Shown piece after piece: positions 15,506 through 24,210 of a stretch of 26,514 nt of DNA. Within the stretch, counting starts at the first letter, position 1, and the number at the start of each line of letters is the position of its first letter. The stretch spans positions 1-26,514 of the forward strand of contig CALFTK010000015.1 of assembly GCA_937916465.1 (NCBI GenBank). The letters run 5' to 3'. The notes beneath the pieces are model-generated. The model was not told the origin of the DNA and made no database searches. It saw only the letters and a program-made list of their open reading frames with translations. This DNA comes from an uncultured Bacteroidales bacterium (GTDB taxonomy: Bacteria > Bacteroidota > Bacteroidia > Bacteroidales > Bacteroidaceae). Made by a program: the position numbers and the translations under genes.

Positions 15506-16867
15506 TTATCTAATGGTTGTTGTCTCGCCAATCCAACCCTTAATTTCTACCTTGTCACCCTTCTTAAGACCATACATAAACAGGTCTTCAGTTGATGGGA
15601 AGTGCTTTCTGTAAGAAGCAATCAGTTCGTTAGCTTTATCTGCAACAGAAGGATCTACTCTTTTAGCCTGTTCCAGTTTATCAACTACTGCAAAGTAAGC
15701 GCAACGGCTCATTGCATCATCGCTATGCCATTTGTAGTTAGCTGCATACAATTGTGCCATAAGGATATATGCATCACCATGATTTGCATTATTGCTAATT
15801 GCATTACGCAAATAGGTTCTTGCCTTATTCTGGTCTTTCAACTGATACTGTATAACAGCACCGGTATAATAAAGATTAGAAAGTGCTTCAGGATCCTGTT
15901 CCAGGCTTATAGCCTTGTCGTAGAAAGTAAGAGCTGTAGCATAATCATTTTTTTCAGAGATATACATCTTACCTATGCTTGCAGCCGATTTAGCTGATGG
16001 CTCTATAGCGTATGCATATTCGGCAGCCTTGAAGTAAGCTTCTGATGATGTACAATCAAGCATACTCATAACACTTACCACCTTATTTAAATATTCCAAA
16101 TCATCCTTAGCCTCTTCCACCTTTGGAGCGAATATTGCCTGCAAGCTTTCACAATCGGCAGCACCACTATTCACAAAGTATGCGTCGATATTATCTTTAG
16201 TCTTATTTGCAGCTTCAATAATCTTTTCATTATCAAGACCGGCAATAACCTCTACTATATAATTTGCACAATCCAGATAGTCCTGCAACAAATCATCGCG
16301 AGTATCTTTATTTGATTTATATCTCTGAGAAGATATTCTCATCAAATCACCCAAAACGTAATAGGTTGTTTCACCCTTACCCAAATCTACAGCCTCACGC
16401 AACATCTTGTATGCCTTCTGCAATTCAGGTTTTGGATTGTATGAAATATAATCGTGTGCATAAAGTCCCATAACTTCTGCCTTTGTAGTTGGATTCTTAA
16501 CCAGCTTGTTAAGTTCATCCAGATACTTCAAACGCTGTTCGTAAACCTCCATCAATTCTGCTGAATACTGTGCTTTCTTGGTAGCATCAGTTTCATTCTG
16601 ATACAACCAACGTAGAATTTTCACACCGTTTGTATATGTTGATGATTGAGCCAAAGGAGCATCACGGAACACTTCTTTCCAACCACCATTATAGGCTTCC
16701 AAATAGTTTTCTGTTTTCACGTATTCAGTATAAATACTGATGTTTCTCAAACACTCAATACTATCTTCTCCGTGTCCATAGCGCGATCCATCTTCAACAC
16801 CTTTTTGTGCGAACGCTGCGGTCGTCATCATTAACGACATTATTAAAAATGTACTTTTTTTCATCAT
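15506..16867 (-). CDS. Periplasmic TPR-repeat protein of the coaX-lptC cluster
   Basis: The product has 453 residues with a cleavable Sec signal (M-M-K-K, hydrophobic core, A-F-A-Q near residues 18-21), so it is periplasmic. The mature part is helical. TPR repeats are clearest in the C-terminal half: A-T-A-L-T-F-Y-D-K-A-I-S-L, A-L-S-N-L-Y-Y-T-G-A-V-I-Y-Q, and K-A-R-T-Y-L-R-N-A-I-S-N-N. The last residues end in a small strand-like tail (K-G-D-K-V-E-I-K-G-W-I-G). TPR proteins act as protein-binding scaffolds; its partner is unknown. Location between an outer-membrane barrel gene and lptC suggests a role in envelope assembly (inference). Confidence 0.85.
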   Translation of the reverse strand: MMKKSTFLIMSLMMTTAAFAQKGVEDGSRYGHGEDSIECLRNISIYTEYVKTENYLEAYNGGWKEVFRDAPLAQSSTYTNGVKILRWLYQNETDATKKAQYSAELMEVYEQRLKYLDELNKLVKNPTTKAEVMGLYAHDYISYNPKPELQKAYKMLREAVDLGKGETTYYVLGDLMRISSQRYKSNKDTRDDLLQDYLDCANYIVEVIAGLDNEKIIEAANKTKDNIDAYFVNSGAADCESLQAIFAPKVEEAKDDLEYLNKVVSVMSMLDCTSSEAYFKAAEYAYAIEPSAKSAASIGKMYISEKNDYATALTFYDKAISLEQDPEALSNLYYTGAVIQYQLKDQNKARTYLRNAISNNANHGDAYILMAQLYAANYKWHSDDAMSRCAYFAVVDKLEQAKRVDPSVADKANELIASYRKHFPSTEDLFMYGLKKGDKVEIKGWIGETTTIR

Positions 16868-16952
16868 TGTATCTTTATTTAATTACACTTTCTACTAATA
16901 TTATATGCGTTTTGTGCAAAGGTTAGACTTTAAAGCCACACGTTTGGTTTAA

Positions 16953-18221
16953 TTATTCAACCAACCACTTAGCAAACCAACGTTCACTAAATGATATTCC
17001 CACATTTATTCTCAAATAGTTCTCTGTTACTATCATTGCACCTGACGGTTGCATTCTGACATACTGACCTGATATATCTACAGAAGATCTATTGTTATAT
17101 CTATTCACTATAGGTATGGAAAAACCGGCTGTAACTCCATATTCAGTTGGGGCTGTTACATTCGCTAACTTACAGTATGGTTGTTGCATATAGAAACCGG
17201 CTCTATATACACTGCTCTTAAAGATATTCTTACTGTTTTTATCATACTGATACATAGCTCCCAATGAAACACGTATCTTATCCAAACCATCATTTTTACC
17301 AAAAAGTTCCGCAGTTGACCACTGTTGATAACTTACATCGGCACCCACAGTAAACTTTTCTGTTGCATACGATGCGCCAAATCCAAAACCGTTAGGAAGA
17401 GAAAACGCATCTTCCAGCATAGTAGTATCGGCCATCTGAACTTCGGACGCATTATCAACAATAACATCCGACACATAAGCATCACCCTTTAGGGTAGTCT
17501 TTGGCGCAAAAGTAAATCCTAACACTAAATTGTTATTGCCTATTTTGAATGTACTCTGCAAACCCAAATCGAATTTGATAGCAGAAAGTTGAGCTCTATA
17601 CGTTTTCTGTCTGGAATAGATTGTATTGTCTGAATAGGAATTCTGTACTGCATGGGTCAAACTGCCATAAATGTACGATGCATTTGCACCTATCGAAACC
17701 CATTCAGCAGGTCTCCATCCCAAACCTCCTATTACGCAATCAAGTCCGCCATTGCCGGCATATTTATTAGTTGCCGTTACATCACCGTCTTCGTCATTTC
17801 TAACAATCTCTTTCGAAGAGAAAGCATAACCAACCTTGGAATATGGCATATAAGCCAATGTCATGCCTATCTTTGGCTGAACTCTAAACTGCATAGCCAC
17901 ATAATCAGGACCGGCATTTTTTGCGTTAACCTTTTTCCCGTTTTCTGAAAAATTTCCGTTCTGCAAAGAGAAACCGAAATCAAATAAGAATGACAGTGTA
18001 TCTACTGTAGAATACGATGCCGGATTCAACAAATTAATATTGTTGTGTCCACGCGTACCTATACCTATTCCACCCATAGCTCTGTCAGCACCCACTTGCT
18101 GTTCCGACAAAACTCCCAATCCAAATCTTGAATATGGCGAATTCATGTTATTCTGAGCAACAAGAACTGTAGAGAACAACATGGAGCAGAGCAATATTAT
18201 TATTCTATTTTTTGACTTCAT
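16953..18221 (-). CDS. Outer-membrane beta-barrel protein
   Basis: The product has 422 residues with a clear Sec signal ending near V-L-V-A-Q (residues 19-23). The mature N-terminus has the pattern N-S-P-Y-S-R-F-G-L-G-V-L, which is typical of a Bacteroidetes family of barrel proteins, and G-G-I-G-I-G-T-R and N-P-A-S-Y-S further on, similar to FadL/OmpP1-like transport proteins. The rest alternates hydrophobic and polar residues with Gly and aromatic ends of strands, as expected for a beta barrel. No transport substrate can be assigned. The start codon lies 17 nt inside the end of coaX, so translation is likely coupled. Confidence 0.82.
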   Translation of the reverse strand: MKSKNRIIILLCSMLFSTVLVAQNNMNSPYSRFGLGVLSEQQVGADRAMGGIGIGTRGHNNINLLNPASYSTVDTLSFLFDFGFSLQNGNFSENGKKVNAKNAGPDYVAMQFRVQPKIGMTLAYMPYSKVGYAFSSKEIVRNDEDGDVTATNKYAGNGGLDCVIGGLGWRPAEWVSIGANASYIYGSLTHAVQNSYSDNTIYSRQKTYRAQLSAIKFDLGLQSTFKIGNNNLVLGFTFAPKTTLKGDAYVSDVIVDNASEVQMADTTMLEDAFSLPNGFGFGASYATEKFTVGADVSYQQWSTAELFGKNDGLDKIRVSLGAMYQYDKNSKNIFKSSVYRAGFYMQQPYCKLANVTAPTEYGVTAGFSIPIVNRYNNRSSVDISGQYVRMQPSGAMIVTENYLRINVGISFSERWFAKWLVE

Positions 18222-18936
18222 TATACTTATAAATGCAATCCAAACCTGTAATCACCAGATTTTTGACCGCAAAAATACCACTTTTTTCTCTTATATCAAA
18301 AATATTTGCGTCCCCACCGGTTAAAAAGACCAAAAGCAATGGAAATTTCTGTTTAATTTTGTTAATGTAACCATCTATTTCAGAGCGTATTCCATTTATT
18401 ACTCCGGAACGGATTGCTGTCTCTGTAGAATTTCCCCAGCAGAAATCATCTACCACTCCATGCACCAATGGCAAAGCGCCTGTATGCTCAGCTAAAGCCC
18501 TATACCTCAACTCCTTTCCGGGTGCTATATTCCCACCTACATATTCGCCTTCAGCACTGACAAAATCAAAAGTAATGGCAGTCCCCATATCTATCACCAA
18601 AATATTGTTTTTCGGGCAGATAGACCAGGCTCCCACAGCAGCAGCCAATCGGTCCATACCAAGTGTTTCAGGAGTGGAATACAGATTCTTCAATGGCACC
18701 GGAGTCTGCCAAGTAAACTTGACTACTCCGTTACAAGCAAACCACTCTTCCAAAGAGACAGGTAATTTACGCACAGCCGACCACATACCACCTGAAATAT
18801 CTATTCCCGACACAGAATCCAACAAAGGTTGAAGTTCCGCATCGCAAACAAACTCTTTAAGCAACACATCGCCGTCAAAAAGAGCACATTTCATCAGGGT
18901 ATTACCCACATCTACTATTAAATGCTTACAGGCCAT
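18205..18936 (-). CDS. coaX: Type III pantothenate kinase
   Basis: CoaX phosphorylates pantothenate in the first committed step of coenzyme A synthesis, in the cytoplasm, and unlike CoaA it is not feedback-inhibited by CoA. The 243-residue length is normal for the family. Recognised motifs: phosphate-binding V-D-V-G-N-T-L-M-K near residues 8-16; L-G-M-D-R-L-A-A-A-V-G-A near 92-103; V-I-D-M-G-T-A-I-T-F-D near 114-124; G-G-N-I-A-P-G near 133-139; and F-C-W-G-N-S-T-E-T-A-I-R-S-G. The gene is first in a same-strand series of outer-membrane genes that follows by overlap. The divergent gene at 19055 begins 118 bp away. Confidence 0.95.
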   Translation of the reverse strand: MACKHLIVDVGNTLMKCALFDGDVLLKEFVCDAELQPLLDSVSGIDISGGMWSAVRKLPVSLEEWFACNGVVKFTWQTPVPLKNLYSTPETLGMDRLAAAVGAWSICPKNNILVIDMGTAITFDFVSAEGEYVGGNIAPGKELRYRALAEHTGALPLVHGVVDDFCWGNSTETAIRSGVINGIRSEIDGYINKIKQKFPLLLVFLTGGDANIFDIREKSGIFAVKNLVITGLDCIYKYNEVKK

Positions 18937-18944
18937 AACGCCGA

Positions 18945-18976
18945 CAAAGATACTCAGTTTTTTTGTTCTGCAACAA
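18945..18976 (-). promoter_or_regulatory. Possible coaX promoter
   Basis: On the minus strand TATCTTTG (18952-18945) matches the Bacteroides -7 element. TTG copies lie at 18973-18971 and 18976-18974, giving spacers of 18 or 21 bp. The -7 element ends only 8 nt before the coaX ATG (18936), so the 5' UTR would be nearly absent; a leaderless start or another promoter are both possible. Confidence 0.35.
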
Positions 18977-19025
18977 TAAACCGGAGATTACACGCAATAT
19001 ATCACCATTATATCAAGGATTTGGT

Positions 19026-19033
19026 TAATTTTG
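19026..19033 (+). promoter_or_regulatory. Possible promoter (-7 element) of the DUF4105-phosphatase-like gene
   Basis: TAATTTTG matches TAnnTTTG and lies 21 bp upstream of the ATG at 19055. There is no clear -33 TTG at 19 bp, so the assignment rests on one half of the promoter. Confidence 0.35.
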
Positions 19034-19054
19034 CACTGATTAACCGTATTTTAT

Positions 19055-21835
19055 ATGAAAAATAGAGTATCAGCTATCATAATATGCCTGTTTTTGTCTG
19101 TTGCATCAGTATGCGCAACAGCACAAGAAAACTATAGTGACAGTATTCAAATAAGCTTGCTTACGTGTTCGCCGGGACCTGCCATTTATGAACTTTATGG
19201 TCATACTGCAATAAGAGTAACCAACCACACCACAGGTAACGACATTGTTTTTAACTACGGACTATTCGATTTCAGTTCGCCTAACTTTATTTGGCGATTC
19301 ACTTTGGGAAAGACAGATTACCTGCTTGGAGCCGAATACTATAAAAATTTTGAACGCAGTTACACAAAACGAGGTTCAAAAATTTACCAACAGGACCTGA
19401 ACATAAGCAAAGCGGAGAGTGAAAAATTATTCCAATTGCTTAGCACACACGCAAAACCCGAAAACAGAGTTTACAGATACAATTTTTTAGATAACAACTG
19501 TGCCACAATGGCATTGGACAAAATTGAAGAGGCTGTAAATGGCAAAATCAAATACACACAGATGGACACCACTACCACATACCGTCAGTTACTGCACAAA
19601 TATAACATGGTTAGTCCATGGTCATCATTTGGCACTGACCTTGTAATAGGTGCCGATGCCGATACAATAATAGACAACAGACAGTTTGCTTTTGCTCCAC
19701 TTGAAATGATGGAACTATTAGCCCATGCCACCGTAACAGACAGTGCAGGTAATGTTACGCCATTAGTTTCTGAAGCGTATGTAGTAAACAATCCGCAAAA
19801 CGAAGTTATTTTTGGCAATTACATACTTACCCCCACACAGGTTATGTGGATTGTTCTCTTAACTACCATTTTCATCAGTCTCATCAACTGGCACAAAAAA
19901 AGAATCTCCTGGTGGTTTGACATTGTACTTATTGGAATACAAGGTTTAGCAGGTATAATAATATCATTTCTGTTTTTCTTTTCGGAACACCCCACAGTAG
20001 GAAGCAATTATCTCATTATACCATTCAACCCTATTCCACTATTTTTTATACCATTTATCATTATAAACGCAAGAAAAAAACAATTAGATACTTTTACTCT
20101 TTGCAACGGTATAATAACATTGAGTTTCGCAGTGCTGTCATCGGCCATTCCACAGCACATTCAAACAGCCACTCTGCTATTCATTACATCTATAGCATAC
20201 CGATGTTTAAGCAACACACTATTAATACTGTATGTTAAATATGTTGTACCAAAAAGAGATGCCAAATATTTCAACCCCAGATATTACGCTGTTATAATTG
20301 TGTTATTCGGCATACCGGCTTCTGCACAGATTATAAGACCGGTACAGAATGAAACAGAGCCCAAACTTATAATTGGAATAACGGTAGATCAATTGGATAG
20401 CGAATATTATGAAAAGTTACTACCACTGTTTTCCGACAATGGATTAAAAGAGCTGTGGAACAACGGATATAACCGCCCCAACAGCACATTCGATTTTGAT
20501 GAAGCCGATATAGCATCGGCCACTGCTTCCATCTATACAGGTGCTTCGCCACTGCAACACGGCATAGTAGCTTCCAGATGGATGGACAGAAAGACCCTGA
20601 ATGTAGGTTCACTTGCAGAAGATAACAGTTACGACGGCACCAACACCTTTGACAAATGTTCTCCTAAAAGATTATTGGCCACAAATCTGGCAGATGAACT
20701 TTATCTGACATACGGAGAAGACGCACATATCTGTGCTATAGGTATAGACAAAGAGCAGGTTATCTTTTCTGCCGGGCACGAAGCCGATTATGCTCTTTGG
20801 CTGAACGAAAACGCCGAATGGTGCTCTTCAAGCTACTACAATCAGATACCCGAATGGTGTTCTGCCATAGACTACGGAACAAACAACCATCCTGAATGGA
20901 TACCATCGTATCCCACAGGTGCATATATTCAGAAATCTGCCGACGAACGCTACAAACCATTTTCTTACATCTTTAAGAAAAAAGATATGTGGGATTTGCG
21001 CACATCACCTATTGCCAACGACAGAGTAACCAATTTAGCTCTGACCGCTATAGATGAATTAGAGATGGGCAAAGACAACAACACAGATATGTTAATGCTC
21101 TCTTATTACGCAGGCAACTATCAGGGCCAACCATCCACACTCTATTCACTTGAACAGCAGGACATCTATCTGCGTTTAGATAAGAACATCAAATCTATTA
21201 TTGAATATGTAGAAAAAAACATAGGTTTAGACAATACTCTTATCTTTCTTACATCAACAGGACAAAAGCCCAAACAAGCCCCGGATTTAAGCAAGACCAG
21301 AATCCCTAACGGCACAGTAAGTATGGAACGTGTCACCGCACTTTTAAATCTGTTCTTATCGGCTAAGTATGGCGATGGCAAGTACATAGAGACCTACCAC
21401 CTGAACCACATCTATATAAACAGCAATACTATAGATAAAAACGATTTAGCCCTACACGAAATTATAGAGAGTTGCGTAGATTTTCTATATCAGGTAACAG
21501 GAGTAAAGAGCATTATAGCACAGCGAGACCTTGCTTTTGGCATACATAACGAACAGACCATACGCAAAAGAAATGCCACACATTCATACTATAGCGGCGA
21601 TTTGATAATAGAAGTCAATCCCGGCTGGAGCATAACAGACGAAGATTGCGATATCCGGTACTACTACACACCGCAAGCATCTTCCATCCCCCTAATTATG
21701 TATGGAAACGGCATTCACGCAGAGATAGACAGAAATCCTGTTTCTATAAGCATATTAGCATCCACAGTGGCACATATAGCACGCATCAATACACCAAATG
21801 CTTGCAGTGCCCCAGCGCTAAAAAATTTGAAATAG
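19055..21835 (+). CDS. Fusion of DUF4105 membrane protein and degenerate alkaline-phosphatase-like domain
   Basis: One ORF of 926 residues. A Sec signal (residues 1-24) is followed by a DUF4105 (Lnb N-terminal-like) periplasmic domain at about 28-250 with conserved Y-G-H-T-A-I-R-V (His50) and D-N-N-C-A-T (Cys149), a His/Cys pair that recalls cysteine-peptidase-like folds. Membrane helices fall near 262-278, 288-310, 318-338, 350-367, 371-396 and 410-425. Residues 437-926 resemble an alkaline-phosphatase-superfamily protein (G-I-T-V-D-Q-L-D, A-S-I-Y-T-G-A-S-P-L-Q-H-G-I-V, D-I-Y-L-R-L-D, I-P-L-I-M-Y-G). Segment 410-425 ends P-A-S-A-Q like a signal peptide, and no Met lies near it, so a separate second gene is not available. 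Most metal and nucleophile residues are missing (see findings), so catalysis is doubtful. From memory the two parts are usually separate genes in Bacteroides; function unknown. Confidence 0.82.
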   Translation: MKNRVSAIIICLFLSVASVCATAQENYSDSIQISLLTCSPGPAIYELYGHTAIRVTNHTTGNDIVFNYGLFDFSSPNFIWRFTLGKTDYLLGAEYYKNFERSYTKRGSKIYQQDLNISKAESEKLFQLLSTHAKPENRVYRYNFLDNNCATMALDKIEEAVNGKIKYTQMDTTTTYRQLLHKYNMVSPWSSFGTDLVIGADADTIIDNRQFAFAPLEMMELLAHATVTDSAGNVTPLVSEAYVVNNPQNEVIFGNYILTPTQVMWIVLLTTIFISLINWHKKRISWWFDIVLIGIQGLAGIIISFLFFFSEHPTVGSNYLIIPFNPIPLFFIPFIIINARKKQLDTFTLCNGIITLSFAVLSSAIPQHIQTATLLFITSIAYRCLSNTLLILYVKYVVPKRDAKYFNPRYYAVIIVLFGIPASAQIIRPVQNETEPKLIIGITVDQLDSEYYEKLLPLFSDNGLKELWNNGYNRPNSTFDFDEADIASATASIYTGASPLQHGIVASRWMDRKTLNVGSLAEDNSYDGTNTFDKCSPKRLLATNLADELYLTYGEDAHICAIGIDKEQVIFSAGHEADYALWLNENAEWCSSSYYNQIPEWCSAIDYGTNNHPEWIPSYPTGAYIQKSADERYKPFSYIFKKKDMWDLRTSPIANDRVTNLALTAIDELEMGKDNNTDMLMLSYYAGNYQGQPSTLYSLEQQDIYLRLDKNIKSIIEYVEKNIGLDNTLIFLTSTGQKPKQAPDLSKTRIPNGTVSMERVTALLNLFLSAKYGDGKYIETYHLNHIYINSNTIDKNDLALHEIIESCVDFLYQVTGVKSIIAQRDLAFGIHNEQTIRKRNATHSYYSGDLIIEVNPGWSITDEDCDIRYYYTPQASSIPLIMYGNGIHAEIDRNPVSISILASTVAHIARINTPNACSAPALKNLK

Positions 21836-21861
21836 TTGGCATAAACCACTTGTTCAATATC

Positions 21862-22947
21862 TTACGGAAGTAAACCCGACAAATCGTACTTATAAAGCTG
21901 CTCCGTTCTATTACAGAATGTATATAGTATTTTGCTATTCTCATTGTAAGCTGGGGATATACTATTTCTATCCATTTTTAAACCCTTGATATAGTTTCCA
22001 TCCCAATCAAAGATTAATAACTCAGGATAGAAATCATCACCGGGACGTTGAATATGTGAATAATCTCCATTTCTATAGTAAACAAAAATATAGTTTTCTG
22101 TTACTGTGCAAGGGCTGAAATTCTGTATCCAAGGCTCTACAGGCTCAAATAAACCTTCGTGTGTCATTGAACCATTTTGATGAACTACAAAATTGTGTTT
22201 CTTATCAAAATCCATAAACAACAAATAGTCCATATAGTTAAATTTATTAACTACTATATTTTTGCTGGGATGTTTATGTATGGTACCCCTGTATGGAAAA
22301 TCTCTAAAGCCATCATCTGTTACTGCCATAGGTCGTTTAAAGAAATCCAATTCTGTTTGTTCATCACCTTTTATCAATGTGTATTTTGAGTAAACATGAT
22401 TCTTATCATTATCAACATTAGAATAATGTTGCATAAAATCCAATGAATAGTCTATATCATTATTAAGGAATACTGAATAACCAAGTTGAGTTGTATGTCG
22501 CATTTTTGTACGTGTTACAACTGTACTACTTTTTTCTAATGATTCGGTTATATCTATCTCACATATCCTTACACCACCATCCACTACATATAAAAAACAG
22601 TGATTGTCTTTTATATATGTTTGACAAGGTGTTATACGAGCCATTTCATTTTGAGCACGACCTTGTTTACAAATTGAACCTAACTTCTTATTTAGGTTAT
22701 TGATACTATAAACTTCTAACATTCCATCCGGATTAGATGTAAATACAAGCAATAATGTATCGCAAAGCATTATTTGTTGTCCACCCATTATTTCTCTTAC
22801 GAATGTCCCTTCTATAACTTCACCAGTTTTATTTAGAAAATCTACTTCCCTAACATCTTTCACCTGAATGATAGGACTATTGCTATTACAGCAGAGGAAT
22901 AGGAATGTGAATAGCATTAAGAATAAATGGCAAATCTTTGTTTTCAT
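21862..22947 (-). CDS. Six-bladed beta-propeller lipoprotein, paralog 1
   Basis: From the ATG at 22945-22947 the product has 361 residues; an upstream ATG at 22953 would add M-Y. The N-terminus is a lipoprotein signal ending L-F-L-C-C-N. The body is predicted all-beta with the features shared by its three neighbours: the K-Q-G-R-A-Q-N-E motif near residues 94-101, a late-blade motif L-L-I-F-D-W-D-G-N-Y-I-K-G, and a final strand ending Q-L-Y-K-Y-D-L. These match Bacteroidetes 6-bladed propeller lipoproteins (BF3164/TolB-like families), of unknown function, expected at the outer membrane surface or periplasm. It has its own promoter and is not tightly linked to the upstream paralog (138 bp gap). 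It converges on the gene at 19055, with 26 bp between stops. Confidence 0.85.
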   Translation of the reverse strand: MKTKICHLFLMLFTFLFLCCNSNSPIIQVKDVREVDFLNKTGEVIEGTFVREIMGGQQIMLCDTLLLVFTSNPDGMLEVYSINNLNKKLGSICKQGRAQNEMARITPCQTYIKDNHCFLYVVDGGVRICEIDITESLEKSSTVVTRTKMRHTTQLGYSVFLNNDIDYSLDFMQHYSNVDNDKNHVYSKYTLIKGDEQTELDFFKRPMAVTDDGFRDFPYRGTIHKHPSKNIVVNKFNYMDYLLFMDFDKKHNFVVHQNGSMTHEGLFEPVEPWIQNFSPCTVTENYIFVYYRNGDYSHIQRPGDDFYPELLIFDWDGNYIKGLKMDRNSISPAYNENSKILYTFCNRTEQLYKYDLSGLLP

Positions 22948-22980
22948 ATACAACTATTTTAATTTGGTAAATTCAACTTG

Positions 22981-23010
22981 CAAATATAGTTAGATAATTC
23001 TAATTTACAA
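22981..23010 (-). promoter_or_regulatory. Promoter of propeller lipoprotein paralog 1
   Basis: On the minus strand TTG (23010-23008) and TATATTTG (22988-22981) are 19 bp apart, matching the Bacteroides pattern with a TTG -33 box. It lies 34 bp upstream of the ATG at 22947. A weak 7-bp stem ATACTTA/TAAGTAT lies upstream at 23046-23071 but lacks a U-tract. Confidence 0.55.
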
Positions 23011-23091
23011 TCTCTTTTCTCTCTTGAGGTACAACTAACAAATTATATACTTACTAAAAATCCAATAAGTATCATTAAAAGACACCTGCAA

Positions 23092-24210
23092 TTATTTGAG
23101 GTATTTTTGAATATCATATTCATAAATTCTTTCTTCACCGCCTCTTGTTTCTAATCCAAATAACAGTCCACTATTCTCATCAAACGTTATATAATATGTT
23201 CTCTTATCTACATAAAAACCAAACAGATATTCTCCATCCCAATTAAAAAATCTTACTACAGGTCTTCTTGATGGGTCTGTGTAATCGCCCTGTGTTCCTT
23301 CAGGACACAAACAGATGATATATTTGTCCGTTACATCAATATCTCCATAACCATAAGCTATTTCTGACGAATTTGCAATATCCGGATAAGGTTTATCAAA
23401 TGATAATACACTTTCTGTATGAAAGGCTTTCCCTGTACGCTCTTTTACATCGAATATAAACATATAAGGCATATGGTTAAATGTAAATACTACCTTACTA
23501 TTGTCAGGACTTAAACGCATAAAACCGGAATACACAGAATTGTACAACCCTCTGTTTTTCTCTGATATAAATATTACTTTACCAAATGTTGGAATTTCGT
23601 TATCCAAACTATCCTCCTTATTAAAACCAATTGTAAAACGTGGAACATAGAATTCGCCGTCTATTGGATGATCATAATGTAATTTATAGTGATTAAACCA
23701 TTTACCTGTCGATAGATATATAGAACTGCCTCGCTTTAAATTTACGGGAGCCGCTTCTACTTTGTCAACAATAGTATTCCCCTGTTTTATAGACTCTGTT
23801 ATGTCTATTGTTTTAATATTTGAATAGTTGTCGTACATAAGAAGTTTTGTATGCCCATCCTCCTTAATAAATTGTTTGCAAGCTGCTCTTGGATAAAAGA
23901 ATTCATTTTTAGCACGCCCCTTTGTACATAAGTTAGCAATGGGTTCTAGATTATTATTTATTGAATATAATTTAAGTTGATGTGTTGCATCAGGGCATTC
24001 AACAAATAATATACTTTCTTCGCTATAGATATTTGTAGCACCCACTATATTTGAGATTACAGGAACTCCATGCACTGTATCTAAATCAGTTGTCTCATAT
24101 GATGTTTCAACTACAGGTAATAACACACCATTTTGTTTGTTGTTGCAAGACCATATCATTAGCACTAACAACATTAAGTATATATATCTGGTCATAATAA
24201 AATTAGCCAT
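23092..24210 (-). CDS. Six-bladed beta-propeller lipoprotein, paralog 2
   Basis: The product has 372 residues from the ATG at 24208-24210, which overlaps the preceding gene's stop as TAATG, a coupled start. A second in-frame ATG at 24195 (M-T-R-Y-I-Y-L) is also plausible and makes a shorter lipoprotein signal; either way the lipobox is I-W-S-C near residue 22. It carries the family motif K-G-R-A-K-N-E at 97-103, the late-blade motif R-F-F-N-W-D-G-E-Y-L-F-G, and a final strand I-Y-E-Y-D-I-Q-K-Y-L. It is the last gene of a three-gene array. Function unknown. Confidence 0.85.
   Translation of the reverse strand: MANFIMTRYIYLMLLVLMIWSCNNKQNGVLLPVVETSYETTDLDTVHGVPVISNIVGATNIYSEESILFVECPDATHQLKLYSINNNLEPIANLCTKGRAKNEFFYPRAACKQFIKEDGHTKLLMYDNYSNIKTIDITESIKQGNTIVDKVEAAPVNLKRGSSIYLSTGKWFNHYKLHYDHPIDGEFYVPRFTIGFNKEDSLDNEIPTFGKVIFISEKNRGLYNSVYSGFMRLSPDNSKVVFTFNHMPYMFIFDVKERTGKAFHTESVLSFDKPYPDIANSSEIAYGYGDIDVTDKYIICLCPEGTQGDYTDPSRRPVVRFFNWDGEYLFGFYVDKRTYYITFDENSGLLFGLETRGGEERIYEYDIQKYLK

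Noticed and set aside
23046..23071. Possible terminator (ATACTTA/TAAGTAT) after propeller paralog 2
   Set aside because: The stem is only 7 bp of A/T-rich sequence with a 12-nt loop and no U-tract.
22954..23091. Search for a small NVEALA-type peptide gene beside the propeller lipoproteins
   Set aside because: Such peptides often accompany these lipoproteins in Bacteroidetes, but no small ORF with the motif was found here or in the other gaps of the array.
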